Shown: positions 12,191 to 25,615 of the stretch, in pieces
Layout of the letters: every line of letters starts with the position of its first letter
Position numbering within the stretch: the first letter of the stretch is position 1
Origin: Ceratotherium simum simum
Taxonomy: Eukaryota; Chordata; Mammalia; Perissodactyla; Rhinocerotidae
Length of the DNA: 64,000 nucleotides
Assembly: GCF_000283155.1 (NCBI RefSeq)
Contig: NW_004454179.1
Location: forward strand, 6,818,585 to 6,882,584
Direction: 5' to 3'
Notes under the pieces: model-generated
What the model was told of the DNA's origin: nothing
Databases searched by the model: none
The model's input: the letters and a program-made list of their open reading frames with translations, nothing else
Translations under genes and position numbers: made by a program

Positions 12191-12779
12191 GGCCCAGCAC
12201 ACAGTATGTGTTCAACAAGCATTAGTTGTTTGTTTTTAAATCATCAAGTCCAGCCTTCACATTTTATAATTAAAGACTCTGATATGCAGGTTAAGTGACC
12301 TGCCCAAGGTCCCACAACCTTCATCTGAGGCTTGTTCCTTGCTTTGATTGGAAGATCAAGGAGACTCCAAACATTCCACCCGAACAGGGTGGAGCATGTG
12401 AAGGCTGGACTACATGGGACGGATCAGTGGGCCATCACAGGTGGGGGCAGGGAAAAGGAGTTCCAGACCACCAGGAGCCTGGTTTTGCCTTGTAAACACC
12501 CTGGATTTATAAAGACTGTTGCCCTTTCTACCTGGTGGAGACAGTTTCAGCCCATCCAGTGGGGCTTCATATTAAAACCCAATGCAGGCTGTTTAGGGAC
12601 ATTTGTAGCTTTTTAGGAACAAGTAGCTTTGCAGACGAAGCCTAGAAGCCTAGCCCTCTTGCAAGAGTGATGCCTCCTTCCCTAATCACCAAAATGGCCA
12701 CTCCCCATGAAGGCTCTTCCACAGCCCAAAGGCCCCTCCCTGGGCCACTCTGAGCAATGACAGTGCCCATTTCCAGGCC

Positions 12780-13015
12780 CTGGATCTCAAGTTCAGAAAA
12801 CAAAATGTCATTGGGCATCTACTATGTGGCCAGCTCTGCTCAGAGTGCTGTCACTTATTCAGCTTTCATGAATCTTTACCTCAAACCTCTGAGGCAGGCA
12901 TATTATTATCATCCCATTTCAGGTGAAGAAACTGAGGCTCCAATAAGGTAATTCACCTGACTCATGGTCACTTCGTTAGTAAGTGTCAAACCAAATTTTG
13001 AATTCAAATCCATTG
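12780..13015 (-). repeat. MIR SINE
   Basis: Reverse MIR: GGGCATCTACTATGTGGCCAG, CCCATTTCAGGTGAAGAAAC and TGAGGCTCCAATAAGG. Confidence 0.8.
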
Positions 13016-13645
13016 GTTACACAAGAGCTGCCTCCCTTGTCATGTGTTGTGATTTGGAAGCCATGTCAGCTATTCCATACTAGTTCCATGATCCCCAACC
13101 CAAAAGTAATCTTAGTAACAAGAAAAAGGAGTGTCACAGAGATTGCTGGTTGTTCACCCCTTGTTTCTGAGTACAGAATACCAATTTTATTTGAGGGCAG
13201 CAAGACTCCATTCCCCAGCCTCTCCTCTAACTTGGAGGAGATCAATAAGATGTAAATGGAAGTCATTGACTGTCCAGAAAAGTTCTTTATAGGATGCTTA
13301 ACTCTCTCTCTTTTTAGTTTTCCCTTTCTTCCTCTCTTCTAGTTCCTGCCAGAAAAGTGAATGCTATGGCTGTAAGTTGTATTTTTCAAGGAATTTGTCC
13401 AACAGCTCTCTTAGATTATGAGGTGACTGTGTGAATGGAAGCCATACACTAAGGACACTACAGAAGAAAGATGAGCAGTCTGGTTCCCTACTGACCATGG
13501 AGCTCCCAAACAAGCCCCGGGTTTCCCACCTCTGAATTCTTTTATGTGAAAGAGAAATACATGCATCTTTGTCTTGTTTGAGACATGATTATTTGCGTGT
13601 TCTGCTATAGGTAGCTAAACCTAATTCTTTACTGATATGAGAATG

Positions 13646-13870
13646 GAAGCTAACATTTGTTGAGCACCAACCATAATCCATGAACTTTCTTATGCCGTTT
13701 CAATTAATCCTCACAATAATTCTGCATCATAGGTATTGTCTCCACTTCACAGATAAAGAAACTGAGATTCAGAGCTGTTAGATAATTTTTCCAGGGTCAT
13801 TCAGCAGGTAGTGGAACAGGGATTCAAACCCAGCTCAGTCTGAGCCCAAAGTCCATGGTCTTCTCATAGC
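13646..13870 (-). repeat. MIR SINE
   Basis: Reverse MIR: ACATTTGTTGAGCACCAACC, TTAATCCTCACAATAATTC and CAGATAAAGAAACTGAG. Confidence 0.85.
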
Positions 13871-14389
13871 ACAATGACATATTGGACGCCTGCAGAGAGT
13901 TAATTAAAAGTACTCCCTTAGGACACGTGGGTGCTGTCAGTGTGGGGTCACCCTTGAATCCTCAGCACTTCAAGTCATGTGCAGATGGTGACTTCACCCG
14001 TGCATGAAAGCATATCTTGCACATTTTCTACTTCTGCCTTCTGAGGTACTGAAGCATAAAGTCTAGGCAGCTGTAATAAAAATTTTAGGACTTGGTCTCA
14101 CAGACTCTTAAGAGTATTAGATTTGGAAATAGACCCTAGGAGGTCTTATTGGACACATGTGGAAACTAAGGCCAAGACAGAAAAGTGACGTTTCTAATGT
14201 CATACGTTGAGTTGGAGGCAGAACCAGGACTAGAATCCTGGTCCTGATTCCTAGTCTGGAGTTTTTTGGTTTTTTTTTTTTTAGTTAATCTGACCACCTT
14301 TTTTTCCCTACCAGTAAAAAACAGAAAATGCAAAAATTCTTTCCTTGATCTGATGCTTTAACTTTATAGTTCTTTCCCATAAATCTACC

Positions 14390-15085
14390 ACAAGCTTCTA
14401 GAGGGTTAAACCAACCTTGAATGCCTGGGATAAGCCCCTTTTGGTCATGATGTATCATTCTTTTTATATGTTGCCAATTTTCTCATATTTTGTTAAGGAT
14501 TTTTGCATCTGTGTTCATGGGGAATATTGGTCTGTAATTTTCTTTTCTATAACGTCTTTTGTCAGTTTTTGGTATCAAGGTTAATCTGGCCTCATAAAAT
14601 AAGTTTGGTATTATTCACTTCTCCTCTATTTTCAAATAGAGAAATATTGGTATAATTTCTGTCTTAAATGTTTGATAGAATTAACCATTAAAATGTTCCA
14701 GGCCTAAATTTTTCTTTGTGAGAAGGTTTTGCAAGCATTTTCAACTTCCTCAATAGATATAGGGCTATTCAGATTTTATACTTCATCTTGTGACAGTACT
14801 GGTAAGTTGTATTTTTCAAGGAATTTGTCCATTTAAGTTTTTAAAATTTATTTATGTGAAGTAATTCATAATATTTCCTTATTATCCTTTTAAGATCTAT
14901 AGGAATTGTAATGATAGTCCCTCTTTAATTTCTGATATTGGTAATTTATCTCTCAGTCTAGATAGATGTTTGTCACTGTTCTTTCCAAAAAACCAGCTTT
15001 TGGTTTTGTTAATTTTTCTTTTGTTTGTTCTCTACATCATTGGTTTCTGTTCTTTATTATTTCCTTCCTTCTACTCACTTTGCTC
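14390..15085 (-). repeat. L1 ORF2 fragment
   Basis: The segment is the reverse complement of an L1 reverse-transcriptase region. AACCTTGAATGCCTGGGATAAG and ATGATGTATCATTCTTTTTA match the same part of the larger L1 at about 19225-19930. Confidence 0.85.
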
Positions 15086-15089
15086 TTAC

Positions 15090-16085
15090 GAATCCATGCT
15101 ACAGTAAATTTCCTTGAGCATATTTCTTTATCTACTGGTGTTATTCTTCCTGTGGGTTAGACTACAAAAAGTAGTATTGCTGGATTGAGAGATATGTGCA
15201 TTTTTACATACACATTGTTATAATACTTTCCAGAGAGTCTGTAAAAATTCACATTCCACACACATATTGATACTCTCACCAATCTTTTTTATTTTTGCCA
15301 ATCTGATGAATCAAAATGCTGTACTCTTTATTGTACTATTTTCATTTCCTTGAATACCAGTGAGGTTGAGAATCTTTTCATATCACTGATGATTTACACT
15401 TTTTTTCTAGGATTGCATATTGATACGCTTTGTCAAATTTTAATCGAATTGTCTTTTTTTAAAATTGGTTTACAGAAGCTAAGGTACATTAACATTAGCC
15501 ATTTGTCATCTATATTTTAAGTATTTAGTATATCATTTGTCTTTTGATTTTGTTTATAGTTTCTTTTTCCATACAAAAACATGTTCATTTTTAAGAGGTG
15601 ATGTATGACTATTATTTTTAGATGGTAACCCTTAGGGTTTCTGGATTTTATCTTTTGCTTCAGAAGGTCTTCTTTACTTTATAATTTTATAAATAATTCT
15701 TTACATTTGTATCTAATATTTTTATTTTTCACATTTAGACTTTTAATCCATCTGGAGTTTATTTTTGCATCTGATGTGGGGTAGAAGTGTAACCATGTTT
15801 TCTTCCAGATGGATAGTAAGTTCTGCCAGCACCATATATGAGTAAAGCATGTTTCTCCCTCTAAATGAAATGTCATCTTTATTTACATTAAGTTCCATTT
15901 GAATTTGTTTCTGGACTCTTTATTAGGCTCTACTGTATTATTTATTCTTGTGCTATACACATGGTTTTATTATAATAGCAGTACAGTAAGTTTTATTATC
16001 TGATATATAAGTTAGGAATTGTGTTTAGCTAGTACTGTAGATACGGGTAACAGAAGCTTAATATTTTCTCTCATGTAATAGAACT
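15090..16085 (-). repeat. L1 3' part, separate old copy
   Basis: Here the order restarts with L1 3' UTR-like text (ATTGCTGGATTGAGAG, CACATTCCACACACATATTG) followed by ORF2 C-terminal text (CTTTTAATCCATCTGGAG, TTTTCTTCCAGATGG). This is therefore a second L1 next to the one at 14390-15085. Confidence 0.7.
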
Positions 16086-16489
16086 CTGGTATAATAAGGC
16101 CAGGGTTGGCATGATGGCACCATGTTCATCAAGAACCCAGGCTCCTTCTGTCATTCTGCTCAGCCATCCTTAGCCCTGGCTTTCACCCTCAGGATCTCCT
16201 TGTGCTCCAAGATGGCTGCTGAAGCTCCAGCCATATATCCCTTACTCCAGGCAGAAGGCAGAGTGGGGAAGGGCCAAAAGGGCAGATGCCAGCTATCTGA
16301 CCTCCTTTTTAGGAGCTTTTTGGAAAGTCCCACCTAACAGGTTTATTTATACCTGTATCTGACAGGGAAGCAGAGAAATGAAGTCTTTTAGTTGCTGGAT
16401 GTTGAATGTAAACCTAGTTAGTCTCAGCCACATCTAATAAGGTAAGCCCTCCCTCTCCCCCCCATATTCTTTTTTTGTTTTTGCTATTC

Positions 16490-19400
16490 TCAGACATTTA
16501 TGTTTTTAGTAATAGATTTTATTTTTTAGAACAGTTTTAGATTTATAGAAAAGTTGAGGAGACAGTACAGAGAGATTACGGAAACCTCCTTCCCGTATAC
16601 CCTCCCACCTGACACCTACACAGTTTCCCTATTATTAACATCTTGCATTAGTGTAGTACATTTGTTACAATTAATGAACCAATAGTGACAACATTACTAT
16701 TAACTAAAGTCCATAGTTTACATTAAGGTTCTCTGTATAGTACATTTTTTTTTGCTGAGGAAGGTTCTCTCTGAGCTAACATCTGTTGCCAATCTTCCCC
16801 TATTTTGTATGTGAGCTCCCGTCACAGCATGGCCACTGACAGATGAATGGTGTAGGTCCTTGCCCGGGAACTGAACCCGGGCCACCAAAGCGGAGAGCGC
16901 TGAATTAACCACTAGGCCACCAGGGCTGGCCCTGTATTATACATTTCTATGGGTTTTGACAAATGCATAATTTCATGTGTCCACCATTACAGTACCATAC
17001 AGAATTGTTTCACCACACTTAAAATCTGCTGGGCTTCACTTATTCATCCCTCCTCCAAGACCCCTGGACTGGCAACCACTTATCTTTTTACTGTCTCTAT
17101 AGTTTGCCTTTTCCAAGTGTCATACAGTATGTAGCCTTTTCAGACTGGCTTCTTTCACTTAGCAATATGCATTTAAGTTTCCTCCATGTCTTTCATTGGT
17201 TTGAGAGCTCATTTCTTTTTATGACTGAATAATATTCTATTATACTGTCTTGATATACCACAATTTGTTTATCCATTTACCTATTGAAGGACATCTTGGT
17301 TGCTTCCAGTCTCTGGCAATTATGATTAAAGCTACTATAAACATTTGTGTGCAGGTTTTTATGTGGACATAATTTCAACTCAATTGGGCAAATACCCAGA
17401 ACACAATTGCTGGATTGTATGGCAAGATCATGTTTAGCTTTGTAAGAAATTGCCAAAGTCTTCCAAAATGGCTGTCCCATTTTGCATTCCTATCAGCAAT
17501 GGATGAGAGTTCCTGTTGCTCTGCATCCCCTCCAGCATTTGGTGTTATCAGTATTTTAGATTTTAGCCATTCTCATAGTTTTGTAGCAGCATTTTATTGT
17601 TGTTTTAATTTGCAGTTCACTAATGGCATAAGATGTTGAGTATCTTTTCATTTACTTATTTGCCACTGAATATTTTCTTTGGTGAGGTGTCTATTTAGAT
17701 CTTTTGCCCATTTTTTAATCAGGTTGCTTATTTTCTTATTGTTGAGTTTTAAGAGTTCTTTGTATATTTTGTGTACAAGTCCTTTATCAGATATGTATTT
17801 TGCAAATATTTTCTCCCAGTCTGTGGCTTGTCTTTTTATTCTCTGAACAATGTCTTTCACAGAATTTTTTTATTTGGATAAAGCTCATCTTATCAATTTT
17901 TTCTTTCATGGATTGTGCTTTTGGTGTTATGTCTAAAAAGTAACAGCTAAACCCATGGTGACCCAGATTTTTCTCCTATATTATCTTATAGAAGTTTTAT
18001 AGTTTTGTGTTTTACATTTAGGTCTATGATTCATTTTGAGTTAATTTCTATGAAAGACATAAGATCTGAGCCTAAATTCATCTTTTTGCACATAGATATC
18101 CAATTTTCCAGTACCGTTTTTCAAAAAGACTATACTTTCTCCGTTGGATTACCTTTTTTCCTTTGTCAAAGATCAGTTGACTGTATATTGTGTGGGTCTG
18201 TGTCTGGGCTGTCTATTCTGTTCCATTGATCTATTTGTCTATTCGTTTGTCAATATCACACTGTCTTGATTACTGTAGTTTTATAATAAGTCTTAAAGTT
18301 GGATGGTGTCAGTCCTGCAACTTTGTTCTTCTTCAGCATCAAGTTGGCTATTTTGGGTCTCTGCTTTCCATATAAACTTTAGGATCAGTTTGTTGATATC
18401 CACAAAATAAGTTGCTATGATTTTGTTTGGGATTGAATTGAATCTATAGATCAAGTTGGGAAGAACTGATGTCTTACCAATATTGAGTCTTTCTATCCAC
18501 GAACATGGAATATTTCTCCGTTCATTTAGATCTTCGTTGATTTCTTTCATCAGAGTTTGTAGTTTTCGTCATAGATTCTGTGTATAATTTGTTAGATTTA
18601 TACCTAACTATTTCCTTTTTGTTTCAGTGCTAAGGTAAGTGGCATTGGGTTTTTAATTTCAAATTCCAATTGTTCATTGCTGGAGTATAGGAAAGCAATT
18701 GACTATGTACATTAACCTTATCTTGCAATCTTGCCATCATAGCTTATTAGTCCCAGGAAGGGTGTTTTTTTTGTTTGCTTGTCAATTCCTTGGGATTTTC
18801 CACATAGACAATCATGTCATCTGTGAACAAAGACAGTTTTATTTCTTCCTTGCCAATCTGTATACATTTTATTTCATTTTCTTGTCTTTTTGTGTTAGCT
18901 AGGGCTTCCAGTACAATGTTGAATAGAAGTGGTGAGAGGGGACATCCTTGCCTTGTTCCTGATCATGAGGGGAAAGCATCTATTTTCTTCATAGAAAATG
19001 TGAATTAATTTTAGAAAATTAAGAATAATTCTAGCTTTAAGTTTTTTGTAGATGTTCTTTGTAAAGTTGAGGAAGTTCTGTTCTAGTCTTAGTTTGCTAA
19101 GAGTTTTTATAATGAATGGGTGTTGGGTTTTGTCAACTGCTTTTTCTGTGTCTATTGATACGATCATATGGATTTTCTCCTTTAGCCTGTTGTTTTGATG
19201 GATTACATTAATTGATTTTGAATGTTCAACCAGCCTTGCATACCTGGAATAAATCCCACTTGGTTGTGATGTATCATTCTTTTTATACATTTTTGGATTT
19301 GATTTGCTAATATTTTGTTGAGTATTTTTGCATCTCTTTTCATAAGAAATATTGGTCCATAGATTTCCTTTCTTGTAACGTATGTGTCCAGTTTTGCTTT

Positions 19401-20334
19401 AGAGAACTGGCCTCATAGAATGACTTAAGAAGTATTCCCTCTGCTTCTATTTTCTGGAAGAGATTCTAGAGAATTGGTATCATTTCTTCTTCAAATGTTT
19501 GGTAGAATTCACCAGTGAACCCATCTGGGCCTGGTGTTTTTTGTTTGAGAAGGTTACTAATTATTGATTCAATTTCTTTAATAGGTATAGGCCTATTTAG
19601 ACTATCTATTTCTCCTTATGTGAGTGTTAATAGTTTGTATTTTTCAATGAATTAGTCTATTTCATCTAAGTTATCAAATTTGTGGGCATAGAGTTTGTTC
19701 ATAATACTCTTTTATTATCCTTTTGATGTCTAGTAGAGATGATTCCTCTTCCATTTCTGCTATTGGTTATTTATGTCTTCTCTATTTGTTTCTTAGTCTG
19801 GCAAGAAGTTTATCATTTTTATTGATTTTTTTTCAAAGAACCAGCTTTTAGTTTCATTGATTTTTCTCTATTGTTTTCATGTTTTTAATTTTATTGATTT
19901 CTGCTCTATTTGTTATTATTTCTTTCCTTCTGCTGGCTTTAGGCTTATATTCCTCTTTTTCCTCTGGTTTCCTAAAGTGGAAGCTTAGATTATTGATTTT
20001 AGATCTTTCTTCTTTTGTAATACACACACACAATGCTATAAGTTTCCCTCTAAGCACTGTTTTGCTGTATCCCACAACTTTTGATAAGTTGTATTTTCAT
20101 TAAGTTCAAAGTATTTTTTTAATTTCTCTTGAGCTTTGACTCATGTATTATTTAGAAGCATGTTGTTTAATCTCCAAATATTTTGGAATTTTCAAACTAT
20201 CTTTCTGTTATTGATTTCTAGTTTAATTCCCTTGTGGTCTGAAAGCATACTTTTATATGACTTCTATTCTTTTAAATTTGTTAAGATGTATTTTATAGTC
20301 CAGATATTTATTTTTTAATGAATTTTCCAATCTT
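16490..20334 (-). repeat. L1, about 3.6 kb, 3' UTR through ORF2
   Basis: In the plus direction it runs from 3' UTR text (ACAGTTTTAGATTTATAGAA) through the ORF2 C-terminus to the reverse-transcriptase and endonuclease border. Broken peptides include FNSIPNKIIATYFVDINKLILKFIW-like text near 18400 and IVSIDTEKAVDKTQHPFIIK near 19150. There are many stops and frameshifts, so it is dead. An older ERE splits it at 16747-16931 and a further ERE lies at its inner edge. Confidence 0.9.
16747..16931 (-). repeat. ERE-type SINE (older subfamily)
   Basis: It reads GCTGAGGAAGGTTCTCTC through CACCAGGGCTGGCC on the plus strand, so the element is reversed. The flanks CTGTATAGTACATT (left) and CTGTATTATACATT (right) form a 14-bp target-site duplication with one mismatch. 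Confidence 0.85.
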
Positions 20335-20344
20335 TGTCCAGTTT

Positions 20345-20601
20345 TTTTTTTTTTTTTTGTGAGGAAGACCAGCCCTGAGCTAACGTCCAATGCCAATCCT
20401 CCTCTTTTTATTTTTTTTTCGCTGAGGAAGACTGGCCCTGGGCTAACATCCATGCCCATCTTCCTCTACTTTATATGGGACGCTGCCACAGCATGGCTTA
20501 ACAAGCAGTGCGTCAGTGCGCACCTGGAATCCGAATCAGCAAACCCGGGGCGCGGCAGCGGAATGCACTCACTTAACTGCTTGCGTCACCAGACCGGCCC
20601 C
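20345..20601 (-). repeat. ERE SINE
   Basis: A T-rich start, two copies of the GAGGAAGACYRGCCCTG motif and a GACCGGCCCC end mark a reversed ERE. Target-site duplication TGTCCAGTTT at 20335-20344 and 20602-20611. Confidence 0.93.
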
Positions 20602-20611
20602 TGTCCAGTTT

Positions 20612-20756
20612 ATTTTTAATTTCCTTTTTAGATGAAACAAGATTAGCAAAATGTTGATATTTGTTAGGTCTGGGTGATGGAAACATGGGGCCTCATTATA
20701 CTATTTTCTCTACTTTTGTGTATATGTGAAAATTTACATAATAAAAAGATTTTTTA
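20612..20756 (+). repeat. L1M 3' end
   Basis: AATGTTGATATTTGTTAGG, CTGGGTGATGGAAACATGGG, TTTTGTGTATATGTGAAA and an AATAAAAAG end fit an old L1M 3' terminus. Confidence 0.7.
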
Positions 20757-20771
20757 AAAATACTTAAAACA

Positions 20772-20969
20772 GGGCCGGCCCCGTGGCTTAGCGGTTAAGT
20801 GCGCGCGCTCCGCTGCTGGCAGCCTGGGTTCGGATCCTGGGTGCGCACCGATGCACTGGCCATGCTGAGGCCGCGTCCCACATGCAGCAAGTGGAAGGAT
20901 GTGCAGCTGTGACATACAACTATCTACTGGGGCTTTGGGGGAAATAAATAAAAAAAAAATTAAAAAAAT
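20772..20969 (+). repeat. ERE SINE
   Basis: It starts GGGCCGGCCCCGTGGCTTAG, with B-box-like GGTTCGGATCC and CTACTGGGGCTTTGGGGG near the A tail. Target-site duplication AAAATACTTAAAACA at 20757-20771 and 20970-20984. Confidence 0.95.
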
Positions 20970-21099
20970 AAAATACTTAAAACACTAACACGGTTTCTGA
21001 CACATAGGTAAGAGATAAGCCCTCCCTCTAGGATAAGCCATCACCATCACTATCATCAGCAGCAGCATCATTATCATCATCAAACAAGGCAGTTTTGGG

Positions 21100-22375
21100 G
21101 CTTTGTATCGTCTCCATTTTCAACTTCTTCCTCTCCAGATACTCTGTCCAATTGTTATTTAAACATAGTCAAGTCTCCCTCCAACCTTCTCTTCCACTTC
21201 ACAGCTCAGTCGTATTTGACTCTGTTGATCTGTTACTTCTTGTGTCTCTCTCTCCCTTTGGCTTCTGGGCCACCATCTCTCCCGGTTTTCCTCTGATCTC
21301 TCATTCTATCTCCTCTGTGGACAGTTTTTCTCCACCTGCTCCATATGCATTGGTGCTTCTCAGGGTTCTATCTCATGTCTGCTTTTCTCTCAGTCTATAC
21401 ACTGTCATAGGATGATCTCTTCCAAACAGTCCATGTTCATTTACCATCCAAATGCTGCTGGCTCCAAAATCTATAATCCCAGTTCAGTTTTCTCTCATAA
21501 GCTCCAGAGACATATTTCTGACTGCTTACTAGATACTTAAAACTCAATGTTTTCAAAACCAAAATCCATAAACGAGTTCTGATAGTCCTTATCTTGGTGT
21601 ACGGCACCACCACCCACCCACTGTCCACCCAGTGGCCTAAGCCTAGGTCATCCCCTTTTCCTCCCTCTCCTTCACCACCCAGATCTAGTCCTCATGTTCA
21701 ATGGATATGACTTTCTTGCTGCTTTGATTGCATTTCCTTCTCTCCATCTCCACTGCCCCATGTCGTAATTCAAGCCCCCATCATCTCTTCTCTAGATCCC
21801 TGAATCAGCCTCCTAACTGTTCTTCCTGCCTGGAGTCTTTGTCCCTCCAATCTATTCTCCACCAGAATGATCTTTCCAAAGCACAAGTCAGCATGTCCTT
21901 TACCTGTTTAAACCTCCTCAATGAATCTATACAGTAGGGTTTAATTCTTAACTACCTTGTACTATTTTCCTTTCCTTCTTCACCATTCTGTCTGCTTCCC
22001 AACCCCACCCCCGCCCCAACAACCACCCTCTGCTTGAAACATATTTATAGTTCCCATGAATGGGCCTTGCTGTTTCACTTTCACACTTCCACACTTCTGC
22101 ACATTTGGCTTCCTATGCTAGGACTGACCTCCCTTCCTCCTTTCCTCAGGACTCAGGTCAGAGAGCCTCTCTCTGGGTAGCTTTCCACTTATCTCCCTCC
22201 CATTTCCCCTCCCCTACCCCTTGCTACTCCAGTTGCATCACAGACATTCTATTGTCTGTCTCCCCTATGAGACAGAGAGGTCCCAAGGGCCCAGACTGTG
22301 CCTTATGCACCATTGGATCCCCACTACCTGGCACATCATAGATGCCCAGAAAATGTCGGCCAAATAAGTGAAGGT
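21100..22375 (+). repeat. L2 LINE, long copy (about 1.3 kb)
   Basis: The stretch shows L2 coding and 3' text: CTTCTCAGGGTTCTATCTCA, GGCTCCAAAATCTATAATCC, a GGCACCACCACCCACCCA block, TCCTCCAGAA-like spacing, AATGATCTTTCCAAAGCACA and a CCCACTACCTGGCACATCATAG tail. It is degraded by stops. A CAT/CAG microsatellite precedes it at 21037-21082. Confidence 0.8.
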
Positions 22376-22734
22376 CAGGAACAGAAGAAGCAGAATTTGA
22401 GAAAATGAGAGGAGCATTTGTTTGCTTTTAGTCATGCGGTAGAGCTCCAGGGCAGCACAGTTTCTTTTTTAACACTCTGAAATATTGATATATTAAATAA
22501 ATATATATTTTATATACTGATATATTAAATAAATGTATAGCTTTAAACTCAATCAGGTATTTCCTTCTACTTGATAAACAAGTGGTGGCAGGGATCAAAA
22601 AATTATGAAAAGTTATGAGACAAAAACTTAATATTAAGTAAATTCTTTTTATGATGTGGGAAATACACGAAATATATTATTTAATAAAAATCCTTAACAC
22701 AAAATCATATATTATATAGTGTATACATCAGCAA

Positions 22735-22962
22735 AAAAATGTATGCTCTACAGTCAGATCTAGGTTTGAATTCCATTTCCTTACTATCGTGTGACCTTGG
22801 AAAAGTTTCTTTACCTCTCTATTCCTCAGTTTCTTTTATTATTGTATAAGGATAACAATGTTTCTACCTCATAGGGTTGTTATGAAAATTACATGCTTTA
22901 ATATCTGTAAAGGGTTTAGAACAGAGCTTGGCCCTGGTAAGCATTCAAGAAATATTAAATAA
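22735..22962 (+). repeat. MIR SINE
   Basis: Forward MIR: CGTGTGACCTTGGAAAAG, CTACCTCATAGGGTTGTTAT and TTTAGAACAGAGCTTGGCCC. Confidence 0.85.
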
Positions 22963-24790
22963 ACAAAAATAATAGTTAACTATTGTTAACTATTAGCAGC
23001 TTCTTCTCCTGGGCAGTCTGCCAACTTTACTGGGAGGGTGGGAGTGTGAGGTCCTCTGTGAGCAGTGAGGGGGCTATTTCCTCCTGGAGCCTTCTCTGGA
23101 GAGAAAGTCTTCTTCCTCTAGGACTCTCAGCTCCTCTGCCTCCCTCCACTAGTGGTTGGACCTGAAAGCAGGGCTCAAGTCAAATAGCTTGGGGCTGTCA
23201 GTTTTGTGGGTACATGATGTCCTGCTCATCTGGCACTTCCTACCTTCCAGTGTCCTTGAAGTCCACGCCATGACTTGCCTAATCAAAAGCTCCATTTTTA
23301 TTTAGATTTTCTGGAAGTCCTTCCACCCCTCTTCTTCTGTGATTTCCATTGGCTTAGAACCATTTCGCTTTCCAAGCCTGGCCAACCTTCTGGCAGAAGA
23401 CTCTCAACAATCAGCCAATCCAATATTATAATATAATATTACATATTATATAGAAATAATATACATATATCCTTTCCATATTCTTGGTTTTTCATCATTC
23501 TAGGAAATTCTCAGCCACTAGAAAACTATACATACGTACATTGAAATTTCCTCCTGAATTTGTAATTTCCCTCCTCAAATCGTTCAAGCGCACACGTAGC
23601 TGAGCAGAAAAGGCCCCCTAGTTTCACTGCCTGCAGAACTCAGCAGGGCGTCTGCAGACCTTTCAACATGGACACTTCCGCTTCAGGGCCCTGCGCCTTG
23701 CCTGAGCTGCAAAGTCAGCCTCCAGCAGCCTCCTCTCTTGGCTTCACTTGACCACAGCTTTGCTCAACGATGTCTCCTTCCTGGCTCTTGAAATAGCTCA
23801 CTCTTCTCTGCTTATCGATGCCCCTCTACCTGCTTCTTGTTTCCCTTGAGCCCCTCCTACTCCCTTCCTCACCAGGCAGGCCCTGAGATCAGAAGAGAAC
23901 TTTGCCTCACCTGTACTTTTCTCCTTCATTCCATTGATGCTGTCCACACAGTCTCCCCTCACATTCCTGCTATTTCTTTTCCAGTTTGTTGTTGTTATTG
24001 TTTTACTTTTTAATATAAAACTAATACAAACTGATCAGGAAAGAGTAGGTAGGGTAAGCCCTAGTTAAGGTTCTAGGGGTCTTGACCTTGCTGGATATTG
24101 ACTATTGACTGGGATTGGCTCAAAGGCACACGAAAAGGATTTGAAAACCCCACTCCACCTCCTCAATTGTTCTCTTCCCAGAAAAATATTTTCTTAAGGG
24201 CAAAATTAGAATTGTAAATGTGGTGCTAAGATCCTTCTGAGCTCCATGAAGCAATGCAATATTCCCCTGGTGTTAAATGTATCTGAATAGATTAAAATTC
24301 AGGAAACTACAGACAAAAAAAAAAGTAATGAATATTCTGCAGAAAAATGACAATATAACAAAGTCAAAAGGCAAAAATAATAATGAGCTGCAGTTCCATC
24401 AGTCAGCAATAGTGCTATAGCAATACAGTGCTCGCAGAATTTCCCGATGCCTATATAGAGCTCAGGTCCACAGTTCTTCATCTACAGTTCCAGAAAGTAA
24501 AAACCCCTGGAAACACAAGGTTGTTTTGTTTTTGTTTTTGTTTTCTAAGTTTGCAGTCACTTATTTGGCTACAACCTGACCCAGACTGCTGTGACACTAT
24601 TTATAGTCTTCAGTTATCCCACTTAGTGTGTATATTCATGTTTCACTGCAGGAATTTTAACGGGTTTGATCATGAATTGCTGCCTCAGACACACTGAGTG
24701 TGTTCCGTAATTATGCACATTTGTAAAATCTGAAAAATTCTGAATTCCAAAGCACATCTGACGCCCAAGGGTCAGAATTGTGGACTTGAA
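22963..24790. other. Intergenic, no supported gene
   Basis: Unique-looking sequence with an AT-rich patch at 23418-23460. I found no coding region with splice support. Confidence 0.5.
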
Positions 24791-24794
24791 TACT

Positions 24795-24960
24795 TAAAAG
24801 AAGTGATGATAACAATAACGATGCTATATAGCATCTACATGCTCCAGGTACTGCTGAGCACTTTGTATATATTAATTAATTAAATCCTGATAACACCCCC
24901 AAAAGGTAGGTACTATTATCTTCATCTCCATTTTACATGAGGAAAGGGATTATATTGTAC
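24795..24960 (-). repeat. MIR SINE
   Basis: Reverse MIR: CTGAGCACTTTGTATATATT, AAAGGTAGGTACTATTATC and CCATTTTACATGAGG. Confidence 0.75.
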
Positions 24961-24964
24961 CTAC

Positions 24965-25130
24965 TGCGTTATTGCTTGCTTTCTGCACTTACTATGTCTT
25001 CAACACCTTTCATTTCAGTGAATGTTCCTCTACAGCCTTACCTTTAGTGGCTACATTATGTCCTACTGTGTGGCTGTGCTATCATTTAGCCAAACCTCTG
25101 GTCTTGGACAAAGGTTTCTTTTGATGCATT
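24965..25130 (-). repeat. L1 3' UTR fragment
   Basis: TCATTTCAGTGAATGTTCCTC followed by GGCTACATTATGTCCTACTG resembles a reversed L1M 3' UTR. Confidence 0.5.
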
Positions 25131-25615
25131 TCTCCCGGAGACCTTTCAGTAGAGGCCTCTCAGTTGTCCCTCTCAAACCTTTGGCTCTCAGAGGACAGCA
25201 CATCCAGTACTCATTGGCTCCTTCGAAGGAAGTCCTTCGTGCCTTTTGACAATCTCCTTTTATGTTTTGTATTTTTTGTTATTCTAACAGAAATGCACTC
25301 ATCCTCTGTATGTCCCTGTCCAGTCTGCAGGCATTTGAGAAATCCATGTTACCATTATTGGGGCAGGATCTGAAACGGCAGGTCTCTCTCACCTCACACA
25401 ACACGGCCTCTTGTTTCCTGCCCTGAACTCCTGTCGATTCTACTGAGCTACTTCCCTCTTTGTGTGACTTTGTTTCAAAAGGTTAGCACGTCATCTACAT
25501 GAGGTCTGTATTCCTATTGTCTGATGCTAAAGATTTAGTCAAATGGGTCCTTTTTGATGTCTTTAATCTTGATTGTTTTCCCAGAGTTGCCACTAAAGTT
25601 GTCTCATGGTACCTA

